From contig JABIPV010000041.1 in the NCBI GenBank assembly GCA_018699075.1, forward strand, positions 1 to 13,011: a DNA stretch of 13,011 bases, written 5' to 3'. Numbering within the stretch: position 1 is the stretch's first letter; each line of letters opens with the position of its first letter. Below the pieces are notes generated by a model. That model saw only the letters and a list, made by a program, of their open reading frames with translations. It ran no database searches and had not been told where the DNA came from. This stretch comes from Kordiimonadaceae bacterium (lineage in GTDB: Bacteria > Pseudomonadota > Alphaproteobacteria > Sphingomonadales > Emcibacteraceae). Positions 6,735 through 13,011 of this stretch are shown here, piece after piece. The position numbers and the translations under genes were made by a program.

Positions 6735-7832
6735 ATGATCAGCGATACGGCGAATACCGAGAATAAAGAAGAGCTGGTTGATGGTTTGCTAGATTGGTAT
6801 GATCACAACGCCCGCACACTTCCGTGGCGCATTTCGCCAGAAGATATCATCGGCGGCATTTCCCCAAACCCGTATCATGTTTGGCTGAGCGAAATAATGC
6901 TTCAACAAACCACTGTGGTCACCGTTATTCCATATTTTAAAAAATTCATTCAAGAATGGCCAACCATTGAAAAAATGGCCATCGCTAACCTTGATGATAT
7001 TCTGGTCGCATGGGCCGGACTTGGATATTATGCCCGGGCAAGGAATTTACATAAATGCGCTCAACATATTACCAACAAATTGGGTAGCGCTTTTCCAACC
7101 GATTATGAAGGCTTGATAAAATTACCTGGAATTGGCCCTTATACGGCGGCCGCGATTTCTTCAATTGCGTACGATTTACCGGAAACTGTGGTCGATGGAA
7201 ATGTAGAAAGAGTTATAACCCGCGTTTTTAACATCACGACGCCGCTACCTGATTCCAGACCGGAAATTAGGGAATTTGCAGAAAAATTAACCCCAAAACA
7301 TCGTCCCGGTGATTATGCACAGGCGTTGATGGATTTGGGCGCGACCGTATGTACGCCACGAAACTTAAAATGTGGTCATTGTCCGATAGAAAATGAATGC
7401 CTTTCCCGCGCGCTAGGCACCGCAGCGGAACTTCCCGCACGAAAAAATAAAAAAGCAAAGGAAACAAGAAGAGGCTATGCCTTTTGGGCCGAATATGACG
7501 GAAAAGTATGGCTGAGACGCCGCCCGGAAAAAGGTTTGCTGGGTGGAATGATGGAAGTACCTTCAAATGAATGGGCGCCAAGCAATAGCTGGGAAAATAT
7601 TCCCGACCCCAGGATACCCATTATTGCAAATTGGGAACTCTTGCCGGGAATGATCCGACATACTTTTACTCACTTCCATCTTGAGCTTAAAATCATTCGA
7701 CTAGACCTCGAAGAAATGATCAACCTTCAGGAAGGGGAATGGTGCACTGTTAAGGATAAGGATAAATATGCACTTCCCACTGTGATGAAAAAAGTTTTTA
7801 GTCACGTTGGTGAGCCATTATTAGATTTATAA
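6735..7832 (+). CDS. mutY: A/G-specific adenine DNA glycosylase MutY
   Basis: This 365-residue base-excision repair enzyme removes adenine mispaired with 8-oxoguanine, preventing G:C to T:A changes after oxidative damage. The catalytic domain shows E53 in WLSEIMLQQT, GLGYYARARN (95-104), the helix-hairpin-helix LPGIGPYTAAAI (130-141) and catalytic D154 in VDGNVERV. The [4Fe-4S] cluster ligands are C206, C213, C216 and C222 (Cx6Cx2Cx5C). The C-terminal part (about 240-365) is the NUDIX-like domain that recognises 8-oxoguanine; it contains RHTFTHFHLEL. The start is ATG with AGGG 5 bases ahead. It leads a plus-strand group of four genes and diverges from the dciA-like gene, an order common in alphaproteobacteria. 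Length and key residues are all as expected. Confidence 0.97.
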   Translation: MISDTANTENKEELVDGLLDWYDHNARTLPWRISPEDIIGGISPNPYHVWLSEIMLQQTTVVTVIPYFKKFIQEWPTIEKMAIANLDDILVAWAGLGYYARARNLHKCAQHITNKLGSAFPTDYEGLIKLPGIGPYTAAAISSIAYDLPETVVDGNVERVITRVFNITTPLPDSRPEIREFAEKLTPKHRPGDYAQALMDLGATVCTPRNLKCGHCPIENECLSRALGTAAELPARKNKKAKETRRGYAFWAEYDGKVWLRRRPEKGLLGGMMEVPSNEWAPSNSWENIPDPRIPIIANWELLPGMIRHTFTHFHLELKIIRLDLEEMINLQEGEWCTVKDKDKYALPTVMKKVFSHVGEPLLDL

Positions 7833-7846
7833 CCTAAGGATATAAA

Positions 7847-8278
7847 ATGAAACCGGTTTTCTTTTACGGCCTTTTTATGGACAGCGACCTTTTAAAATCC
7901 AGCGGATATCAACCAACACATGCGCGCATTGCCTGTCTTAAAGATTACCGATTACTTCTTGGTGAAAGGGCCACCTTAATTCCAGAAATTTGCCATGAAA
8001 CTTGGGGTGCTATCATAAGCTTAAATGAACAGGAACTCAAAAAACTTTATTGCGCGCCTTCGGTTTCAGATTACCAAGCCATCGACGTAGTATGTGAAAC
8101 ATTAAAGGGCGATCAGATTGAAGCCAAAGTTTACGTTTTGCCCAATGATTATCCCTTATCCGACCCAATTGATGCGAATTATGCAAATCAATTATTGGAC
8201 ATTTGTCAGAAAATTAAGCTACCTATAAGCCACCAACAAATGATAGAAGACATTATAATAGCAATAGAGGATCAATGA
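7847..8278 (+). CDS. Gamma-glutamylcyclotransferase-fold protein
   Basis: This 143-residue cytoplasmic protein begins with FFYGLFMDSDLL (5-16), matching the YGxxM nucleotide-like loop of the GGCT/AIG2 fold. Later come WGAIISLNEQEL (53-64), typical of the family's second strand and helix, and the SVSDYQAIDV stretch (72-81). GGCT enzymes release 5-oxoproline from gamma-glutamyl peptides, including glutathione breakdown products. The acidic catalytic residue expected just before that Tyr strand is not evident: the segment reads LYCAPSVSDY, with C69-A70 where Glu is expected by hand alignment. Enzymatic activity is therefore doubtful, and a binding or other role is possible. The start is ATG with AAGGA 6 bases ahead, 14 bases after mutY. 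The stop abuts the next gene directly. Confidence 0.68.
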   Translation: MKPVFFYGLFMDSDLLKSSGYQPTHARIACLKDYRLLLGERATLIPEICHETWGAIISLNEQELKKLYCAPSVSDYQAIDVVCETLKGDQIEAKVYVLPNDYPLSDPIDANYANQLLDICQKIKLPISHQQMIEDIIIAIEDQ

Positions 8279-8890
8279 ATGCTGATACTTCACGAAAACA
8301 TGGAATCTGGAAATGCCTATAAAGTGAGGTTGCTTTTATCATTACTTGAAACACCTTTTGAAAGTATTCAGTATGATGTGGTTGCAGGGGCAACACGTAC
8401 AAAAAACTACCTTACCAATATTAATAAAAATGGCCGTATACCTGTGCTTCAATTTGAGGATGGACGCTGTTTACCGGAATCAAATGCTATCCTTTATTAC
8501 CTATCGCAAAATACTAAATATTTTCCGACAGATACATGGGAGCAAGCCAAAGTTATTGAATGGATGTGCTTTGAGCAATATTCACATGAACCATTTGTCG
8601 CCGTGGCAAAATTCATTCTGACCATGCTACCCGAAAATACATCCCGCCGTGTTGAAATACCGACGCTACATGAAAAAGGGAATACTGCTCTGCAGATTAT
8701 GGAAGATCACCTCTGTCAACATGACTATGTTGTTGGAAAGACACTGACCATAGCCGATATTTGCCTTTATGCTTATACCCATAAGGCCCATATGGGGAGT
8801 TTTGATATGTCTCGTTTCCCTGCCATAAAGGCTTGGTGCTCAAGGATTGAGAAAGAAGAAAATTATACGGAGATGTATTATGACCTCTGA
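8279..8890 (+). CDS. Glutathione S-transferase family protein
   Basis: This 203-residue cytoplasmic protein has the two-domain GST layout. The N-terminal thioredoxin-like domain (about 1-78) shows SGNAYKVRLLLSLL (10-23), which includes a candidate catalytic S10. It also has cis-Pro P55 in GRIPVL and the glutathione-binding turn E67-S68 in LPESNAILYYL. The all-helical C-terminal domain (about 88-200) contains LTIADICLYAYTHKA with the N-capping D160. Such enzymes conjugate glutathione to electrophiles or reduce disulfides; the substrate cannot be told. The ATG lies directly after the TGA of the previous gene, with AGAGG 8 bases ahead inside that gene, indicating coupled translation. The end overlaps the GFA-family gene by 11 bases. 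Confidence 0.9.
   Translation: MLILHENMESGNAYKVRLLLSLLETPFESIQYDVVAGATRTKNYLTNINKNGRIPVLQFEDGRCLPESNAILYYLSQNTKYFPTDTWEQAKVIEWMCFEQYSHEPFVAVAKFILTMLPENTSRRVEIPTLHEKGNTALQIMEDHLCQHDYVVGKTLTIADICLYAYTHKAHMGSFDMSRFPAIKAWCSRIEKEENYTEMYYDL
8869..8872 (+). promoter_or_regulatory. Ribosome-binding site for the GFA-family gene inside the GST gene
   Basis: GGAG lies 7 bases ahead of ATG 8880-8882, within the last codons of the GST gene. It favours that ATG over the upstream in-frame TTG at 8847. Confidence 0.6.
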
Positions 8891-9281
8891 AAAAATTCAT
8901 CACGCTACATGCATGTGTGGTGAGATCACACTTGAAGCCAAAGGGCCCGCAAATTACGTGGAATATTGCCACTGTAAAACCTGCCAACAATCCGCAGGGT
9001 CGAGCTACATTATTTGGTGCGTTTTTAACAAGGAAAAAGTAACCATCACAAAAGGTGAGATGAGTTATTACAAGTCCAGCGCCAAATTAAAGCGCGGATT
9101 TTGTGGTAACTGCGGCTCCACCATGACGGTTATTACTGAAAAGTGCCATGATATCGCCCTTGGTGTAATGGATCAGCCCAATGATTTCAAAATCACACAA
9201 CACATCTGGACCAAACGCGCTTTGGATCATTTTAAATTGGATGATGATTTACCTAAATATGATGAAGATGGTCCGCTTTAA
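8880..9281 (+). CDS. GFA-family (CENP-V/GFA) zinc-binding protein
   Basis: This 133-residue protein has the seven-cysteine pattern of the glutathione-dependent formaldehyde-activating enzyme family. C11-x-C13-G is followed by C30-H-C32-x2-C35, then C75-x2-C78 in RGFCGNCGS. These bind two zinc ions, one structural and one catalytic. The founding member was reported to speed the condensation of formaldehyde with glutathione, but most homologues are uncharacterised, so the substrate is unknown here. The start codon overlaps the GST gene end by 11 bases, and GGAG precedes it by 7 bases. The stop codon overlaps the stop of the convergent M16 peptidase gene. It is the last gene of the mutY group, and all three genes behind mutY have families with glutathione links. 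Confidence 0.88.
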   Translation: MTSEKIHHATCMCGEITLEAKGPANYVEYCHCKTCQQSAGSSYIIWCVFNKEKVTITKGEMSYYKSSAKLKRGFCGNCGSTMTVITEKCHDIALGVMDQPNDFKITQHIWTKRALDHFKLDDDLPKYDEDGPL

Positions 9282-10534
9282 TAAAGTTTGGCTATTGTGT
9301 CGTAATCAGCCAGTGTATCAAGTGGGCCAATTGCCCCTAAACTTAAATCGCTACCATTCAATATACGCGCCGTACATTTCATAATTGCATCACCATCAAC
9401 TATATCGATTTTTTTCAGAGTTTCTTCGCGGGGAATATGTTTGCCGAATATCATTTGTTGACGGCCAAGTTGTTCCATGCGGCTAGTGGTATTTTCAAGT
9501 GACATTAAAAGCCCTGCTTTTAGCTGTGCTTTTGCCCGTTCCACTTCCTGATCACTAACTTTTGCTGTCAATTTATGTAGTTCTTCTGCAACAACCGGCA
9601 CAAGTTCACTGACCTGATCAGGGCCCGTACCCGCGTGAACCGCAAAAGTACCCCCATCAACATAGGATGCCATGTAAGAATAGATCGAATAAACAAGTCC
9701 GCGTTTTTCACGTATTTCCTGGAAAAGGCGCGATGACATACCGCCGCCAAATATCATCGACATAACTTGCGAAGTATAATAATCAGGGTCATCAAAAGAC
9801 AACCCATCGAGACCGAACAATAAATTTACTTGCTCTAATTCTTTTTCAACACGGCTTTCGCCACCGGAATATACGGCTTTTTCTTTGCTATGATCTCTTT
9901 TTAAATCAAGACCACCGAAATGATCACTGACCATACTTACAAATTCGCTATGGTTTAAATTTCCCGCGGCGACCACTGCCATTTGTTCGGCCTTATAATG
10001 ACCCGACATATAATTATCCAAATCATCTGGCTTAAAGCTGTTTACAAGATCGGTTGTCCCCAGTATAGGCCTTCCTAATGGCTGCTCCACATATGCTGCA
10101 GACTGTAATAAATCAAAAACAATATCATCCGGCGTATCTTCGGCTTGGCCAATTTCCTGAATGATGACACCGCGTTCACGTTCCAGTTCATCTGCTTCAA
10201 AAGTTGAATTTTGCAAAATATCACCCAGAACATCAATACCGAGTTCCAGATCTTCCTTTAAAAGGCGCGCATAATATGTAGTGTGTTCACGGGAAGTATA
10301 AGCATTTAAATACCCGCCGACATTTTCCACTTCTTCGGCAATATCAAGAGCCGTTCTACGCTCAGTTCCTTTAAATGCCATATGTTCGAGCATATGAGAA
10401 AGACCGTTCTCATTTGGCGTTTCAAAACGTGACCCCACATCGACCCAGGTGCCTACGGTTACTGTTTCTACATGTGGCATAATATCGCTAACGACACGAA
10501 GACCGTTATCAAGTTTCGTTATTTCAACGCTCAT
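9278..10534 (-). CDS. M16 family zinc metallopeptidase
   Basis: This 418-residue protein resembles the beta subunit of mitochondrial processing peptidase. The inverted zinc motif is H47-M-L-E50-H51 in GLSHMLEHMAFKGT. The third zinc ligand E127 lies 76 residues after E50-H51, in RGVIIQEIGQAEDTPDD, as in subfamily M16B. The second domain has GGGMSSRLFQEIREKRGLVY, the conserved Arg/Tyr region found late in M16 proteins. No signal peptide is visible, so a cytoplasmic role in peptide turnover is inferred; the true substrate is unknown. The ATG overlaps the thrC TGA (ATGA), implying translational coupling. The gene directly after thrC is commonly of this type in alphaproteobacteria. Its last codon overlaps the convergent GFA-family gene by 4 bp. 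Confidence 0.94.
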   Translation of the reverse strand: MSVEITKLDNGLRVVSDIMPHVETVTVGTWVDVGSRFETPNENGLSHMLEHMAFKGTERRTALDIAEEVENVGGYLNAYTSREHTTYYARLLKEDLELGIDVLGDILQNSTFEADELERERGVIIQEIGQAEDTPDDIVFDLLQSAAYVEQPLGRPILGTTDLVNSFKPDDLDNYMSGHYKAEQMAVVAAGNLNHSEFVSMVSDHFGGLDLKRDHSKEKAVYSGGESRVEKELEQVNLLFGLDGLSFDDPDYYTSQVMSMIFGGGMSSRLFQEIREKRGLVYSIYSYMASYVDGGTFAVHAGTGPDQVSELVPVVAEELHKLTAKVSDQEVERAKAQLKAGLLMSLENTTSRMEQLGRQQMIFGKHIPREETLKKIDIVDGDAIMKCTARILNGSDLSLGAIGPLDTLADYDTIAKLY

Positions 10535-11919
10535 AAATTATCCCGGATGTAGGCCTTTAAAATGGTCATATCATTTTTCAAAACATCAAATTTTTCAGGA
10601 CGATCAAATAAATCAGCCATATGGGGTGGTAATTCGGGATGAGTACCAGTGACTTCTTTCACTGCTTCGGGGAATTTGGCGGGATGCGCTGTGCTTAAGG
10701 AAACCATCGGCACCGCTTTATTTTTCCAATTATTACGCGCTGCATGGATACCAACGGCCGTATGCGGATCAACTACTTGACCAGAGCCTTTAAATACATC
10801 GCCGATGGTTTTTTTTGTGTTTTCTTCACTCACACGTTCCGCATCAAAAATAGCTTTCGTATTACCGAGTGCTTCATCAGAAATATTAAATTGACCTGAT
10901 TGATTTAAACCGTTCATAAGCGCGCGGATATCATCACCACTGCCATCATAAACATTATACAGCAGTCGTTCAAAGTTGCTGGACACTTGAATGTCCATGC
11001 TTGGGCTAATAGTGGGGATAGTTTCACCGACTTTATATTCACCGCTTTTAATCGTACGTGATAAAATATCATTCACATTGGTAGCTACAACAAGTTGGTC
11101 AATAGGAAGGCCCATTTGTTTTGCAATATAACCCGCATAAACATCACCAAAGTTCCCAGTCGGCACACTGAACGAAACCTTTTTATCGGGCGCACCTAAT
11201 GCAACTGCAGACGTGAAGTAATAAACAATCTGCGCCATAACCCGTGCCCAGTTGATACTGTTAACCGCAGAAAGATTAATTTCATCACGAAATTCCAAAT
11301 CATTAAACAGCGCCTTAACCAGTGCCTGACAATGGTCGAAGTCACCTTCAATGGCGATGTTATGAACGTTATCTTCTATTACAGTGGTCATTTGTTTACG
11401 CTGTACATCCGACACTCTACCTTTTGGATGTAACATAAATATTTGCGCATGGTCGCTTCCTTGAACGCAATCAATTGCGGCTGAACCTGTATCACCTGAC
11501 GTGGCGCCAACGATTGTAATTTTCTCACCGTTTTTCGTTAACACATATTCAAACAAATTACCTAAAAGCTGCAAGGCTACATCTTTAAACGCGAGTGTTG
11601 GCCCGTGAAATAGTTCTAAAATCCATTCATTGGTATCTAACTGTGAAAGGGGCGTAATGGCATCGTGACGAAAGCTTGAATATGCTTTTTCGATCAACCC
11701 TTTAAAATCATCTTCAGGAATTTCCGGACACACATAAGGAGACATAACCGTAAAGGCTATTTCTTGATAAGACTGTCCCGCCATGGCCTTAATTTGATCA
11801 TGGGATATTTGCGGCCACGTTTCTGGAAGATATAATCCGCCGTCCCGTGCTAAACCTGTTAAAAGTACTTCTTCAAAATTTAAGTCTGGCGCTTCGCCGC
11901 GCGTACTTACGTATTTCAC
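10531..11919 (-). CDS. thrC: Threonine synthase
   Basis: This 462-residue PLP enzyme converts O-phosphohomoserine to threonine, the last step of threonine synthesis. The N-terminus MKYVSTRGEAPDLNFEEVLL is typical of the long, fold-type II class of proteobacteria and fungi. PLP is bound by K112 in HGPTLAFKDVALQ, and the phosphate loop GATSGDTGSAA spans 138-148. PTGNFGDVYAG later in the chain is also characteristic. Length is normal. The start is GTG with AAGGA 8 bases ahead; no in-frame alternative fits the conserved N-terminus. It follows the SURF1 gene by 20 bases and overlaps the M16 gene by 4, so all are probably one transcript, with no separate promoter or attenuator seen. Confidence 0.97.
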   Translation of the reverse strand: MKYVSTRGEAPDLNFEEVLLTGLARDGGLYLPETWPQISHDQIKAMAGQSYQEIAFTVMSPYVCPEIPEDDFKGLIEKAYSSFRHDAITPLSQLDTNEWILELFHGPTLAFKDVALQLLGNLFEYVLTKNGEKITIVGATSGDTGSAAIDCVQGSDHAQIFMLHPKGRVSDVQRKQMTTVIEDNVHNIAIEGDFDHCQALVKALFNDLEFRDEINLSAVNSINWARVMAQIVYYFTSAVALGAPDKKVSFSVPTGNFGDVYAGYIAKQMGLPIDQLVVATNVNDILSRTIKSGEYKVGETIPTISPSMDIQVSSNFERLLYNVYDGSGDDIRALMNGLNQSGQFNISDEALGNTKAIFDAERVSEENTKKTIGDVFKGSGQVVDPHTAVGIHAARNNWKNKAVPMVSLSTAHPAKFPEAVKEVTGTHPELPPHMADLFDRPEKFDVLKNDMTILKAYIRDNL

Positions 11920-11939
11920 TAATGATATCCTTTTGGATT

Positions 11940-12650
11940 TTAAACTGATTTCTTATTAATATGGGCTATAAGATATATACCGACTAACACAATTGCCAAG
12001 CCAAACCAAGTCAAAGCGTAGTCAAGGTGATTATTAACGATATTAAATTCTGTGCGCCCTGCTATGGGAAACCGATTATCAGTATTTTTCTTCTCGGCAG
12101 AAAGAAACATCGGGAATGTATTAGCCAGGTTCATGGTATCCGACATGCCCTCAAGATCGCCATAAAACCACATATTATTCTCAGGTTCATTTTCGGGACC
12201 ATACCATAATTTTCCCCAAGGTTTTCGTAGCAATGCTGTAATCGTTACGTCACCACTGATCTGTGTCTGGGGCCTTGTGTTTACTTCTTTTAACGTCTCA
12301 GGAACCCAACCACGATTGACAATCACTTGTTGGTCGTTTGCTAATATCATCGGCGTATATAAATCATACCCCGGTTCACCATTTGGGCCAACGCTATACA
12401 TTGTGACTTCATGATCATTATCAAAAGAACCCGAAACCTGCACCCTTAAATATTCCAGTTCATCCATATCATTGGCGTCCTGTGGTAACGAAACAGGTGT
12501 CCCTTTTGCGCGCGCGTCAATTTTATCCAAAAGTGATAATTTCCAATCCAGTCTTTCCACTTGCCAAAAGCCAAGCTGGAGCAAACAAATCAACATTGGG
12601 ATGGTTGCCAAAGTAGGCCAAAGTCTTGGTTTGAATTCGTAAGAAAACAT
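11940..12650 (-). CDS. SURF1 family cytochrome oxidase assembly protein
   Basis: This 236-residue inner-membrane protein helps assemble aa3-type cytochrome c oxidase, in bacteria probably by handing haem a to subunit I. Two membrane helices at the ends (about 13-29 and 212-231) flank a periplasmic domain. Family marks are LGFWQVERLDWK (26-37), PGYDLYTP (93-100), VNRGWVP (111-117) and NNHLDYALTWFGLA (206-219), the last leading into helix 2. The ATG follows the DUF983 stop after only 3 bases. The ribosome-binding site is weak (GGAT some 11 bases ahead), suggesting dependence on upstream translation. Its place between DUF983 and thrC matches the tail of alphaproteobacterial cta operons, so oxidase subunit genes are expected just beyond the window. 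Confidence 0.95.
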   Translation of the reverse strand: MFSYEFKPRLWPTLATIPMLICLLQLGFWQVERLDWKLSLLDKIDARAKGTPVSLPQDANDMDELEYLRVQVSGSFDNDHEVTMYSVGPNGEPGYDLYTPMILANDQQVIVNRGWVPETLKEVNTRPQTQISGDVTITALLRKPWGKLWYGPENEPENNMWFYGDLEGMSDTMNLANTFPMFLSAEKKNTDNRFPIAGRTEFNIVNNHLDYALTWFGLAIVLVGIYLIAHINKKSV

Positions 12651-12653
12651 TGT

Positions 12654-13011
12654 TTATTTATCCAATTTGCCTTCACGCGCTTTATATAAATACTGCATTG
12701 CCACCATTATACCTTTCGCAGGGCGAAGCATAGCAATCGCACCACCAATAATAACCGGGCCCCATAATATAGCATGTAACCATAAAGGAGGGTGATAATT
12801 CACTTCAACAAAAAGGGCAAGGGCGACGACAATAAATCCAAGAATTAAAATGATAAACACGGCAGGGCCATCACCGGAATCAAATTCAGAATAATCAAGA
12901 TCACATTGGTCGCAGCCATCGGCGAAGTCAAGAAAACCCTTATATAGTTTTCCTTTTCCACACCTAGGACAACAACACCCCAGCCCCGCTTTTACTGGCG
13001 AGACTGGGGTG
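12654..13011 (-). CDS. DUF983 zinc-ribbon membrane protein (5' partial)
   Basis: The reading frame stays open to the window edge with no ATG or GTG at a sensible N-terminus, so the start lies outside; about 119 residues are visible. The first part is a zinc-ribbon-like segment with CPRCGKG and, about 20 residues on, CDQCDLDY, giving two CxxC pairs. DSGDGPAVF then leads into two membrane helices (VFIILILGFIVVALALFV, and WLHAILWGPVIIGGAIAML). A polar tail ends in REGKLDK. This is the standard DUF983 layout. Function is unproven; DUF983 genes recur beside cytochrome oxidase assembly genes, suggesting a role there. A GTG at 12860 would give a 68-residue protein lacking the ribbon and is not believed. 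Confidence 0.9.
   Translation of the reverse strand, partial: TPVSPVKAGLGCCCPRCGKGKLYKGFLDFADGCDQCDLDYSEFDSGDGPAVFIILILGFIVVALALFVEVNYHPPLWLHAILWGPVIIGGAIAMLRPAKGIMVAMQYLYKAREGKLDK
12976..13011 (-). repeat. Inverted repeat in the early DUF983 coding region
   Basis: CACCCCAG (12976-12983) and CTGGGGTG (13004-13011) are perfect 8-bp complementary arms. Inside them CGC (12987-12989) and GCG (12998-13000) can pair after a symmetrical 3x3 internal loop, leaving an 8-base loop. No T-run follows on either strand, and the segment is coding on the minus strand, so it is not called a terminator. The window edge may cut a longer arm. Confidence 0.5.

Noticed and set aside
8847..9281. Longer GFA-family protein starting at TTG 8847
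   Set aside because: The extra residues (RKKKIIRRCI) are unlike the family, whereas the ATG at 8880 has GGAG at a proper distance and gives the usual N-terminus.
12654..12860. Complete 68-residue protein starting at GTG 12860
   Set aside because: The frame continues upstream with the zinc-ribbon half of DUF983 through the window edge, so this is the end of a longer gene.
1..13011. tRNA, CRISPR array, insertion sequence, phage or toxin-antitoxin genes
   Set aside because: Reading both strands showed no cloverleaf, no regularly spaced repeats, no transposase or integrase motifs and no small paired genes; nearly all the DNA is taken by recognised genes.

Overview
The window looks like the chromosome of an alphaproteobacterium with fairly AT-rich DNA, and no mobile DNA is visible. 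Two gene orders that are widespread in that class support this. The first is a mutY / DUF721 (dciA-like) / dsbA / smc block followed by atpI-atpB-atpE. The second is a DUF983 - SURF1 - thrC - M16 peptidase block, which normally lies at the end of a cytochrome c oxidase (cta) operon. The alpha-type AtpB, with His and Glu exchanged relative to E. coli, and the alphaproteobacterial style of Smc hinge agree. The genus cannot be named from this alone.

Layout. Positions 57-1482 (minus) hold the start of the F0 operon: atpI, atpB and atpE. Its promoter, with an exact TTGACA -35 box and 17-bp spacing, lies in the 206-bp gap behind smc. Positions 1689-6646 (minus) hold a dciA-like gene, a DsbA-like lipoprotein gene and smc. 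Positions 6735-9281 (plus, divergent from dciA) hold mutY followed by three tightly packed small genes: a gamma-glutamylcyclotransferase-fold protein, a glutathione S-transferase and a GFA-family zinc protein. Positions 9278-13011 (minus, converging on that group) hold a DUF983 zinc-ribbon membrane protein (5' end outside the window), SURF1, threonine synthase and an M16 zinc peptidase.

How the genes fit together. The minus-strand genes on the left serve chromosome maintenance (helicase loading, Smc condensin), envelope disulfide chemistry and proton-driven ATP synthesis. Those on the right serve cytochrome oxidase assembly (SURF1, probably DUF983), threonine synthesis and proteolysis. The plus-strand group joins oxidative DNA repair (MutY) to three genes whose families all have glutathione links. 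This is the most accessory-looking part of the window, but its members belong to known families.

I found no convincing undescribed system, RNA gene, CRISPR array, insertion sequence or phage gene. The points most worth a second look are: the mutY/glutathione-family operon, whose first member appears to lack the catalytic Glu; the tandem 9-bp repeat just after the predicted atp transcription start; the TTG start of smc; the hinge of Smc; the 4-bp convergent overlap at 9278-9281; and a stem-loop in the first visible codons of the DUF983 gene.
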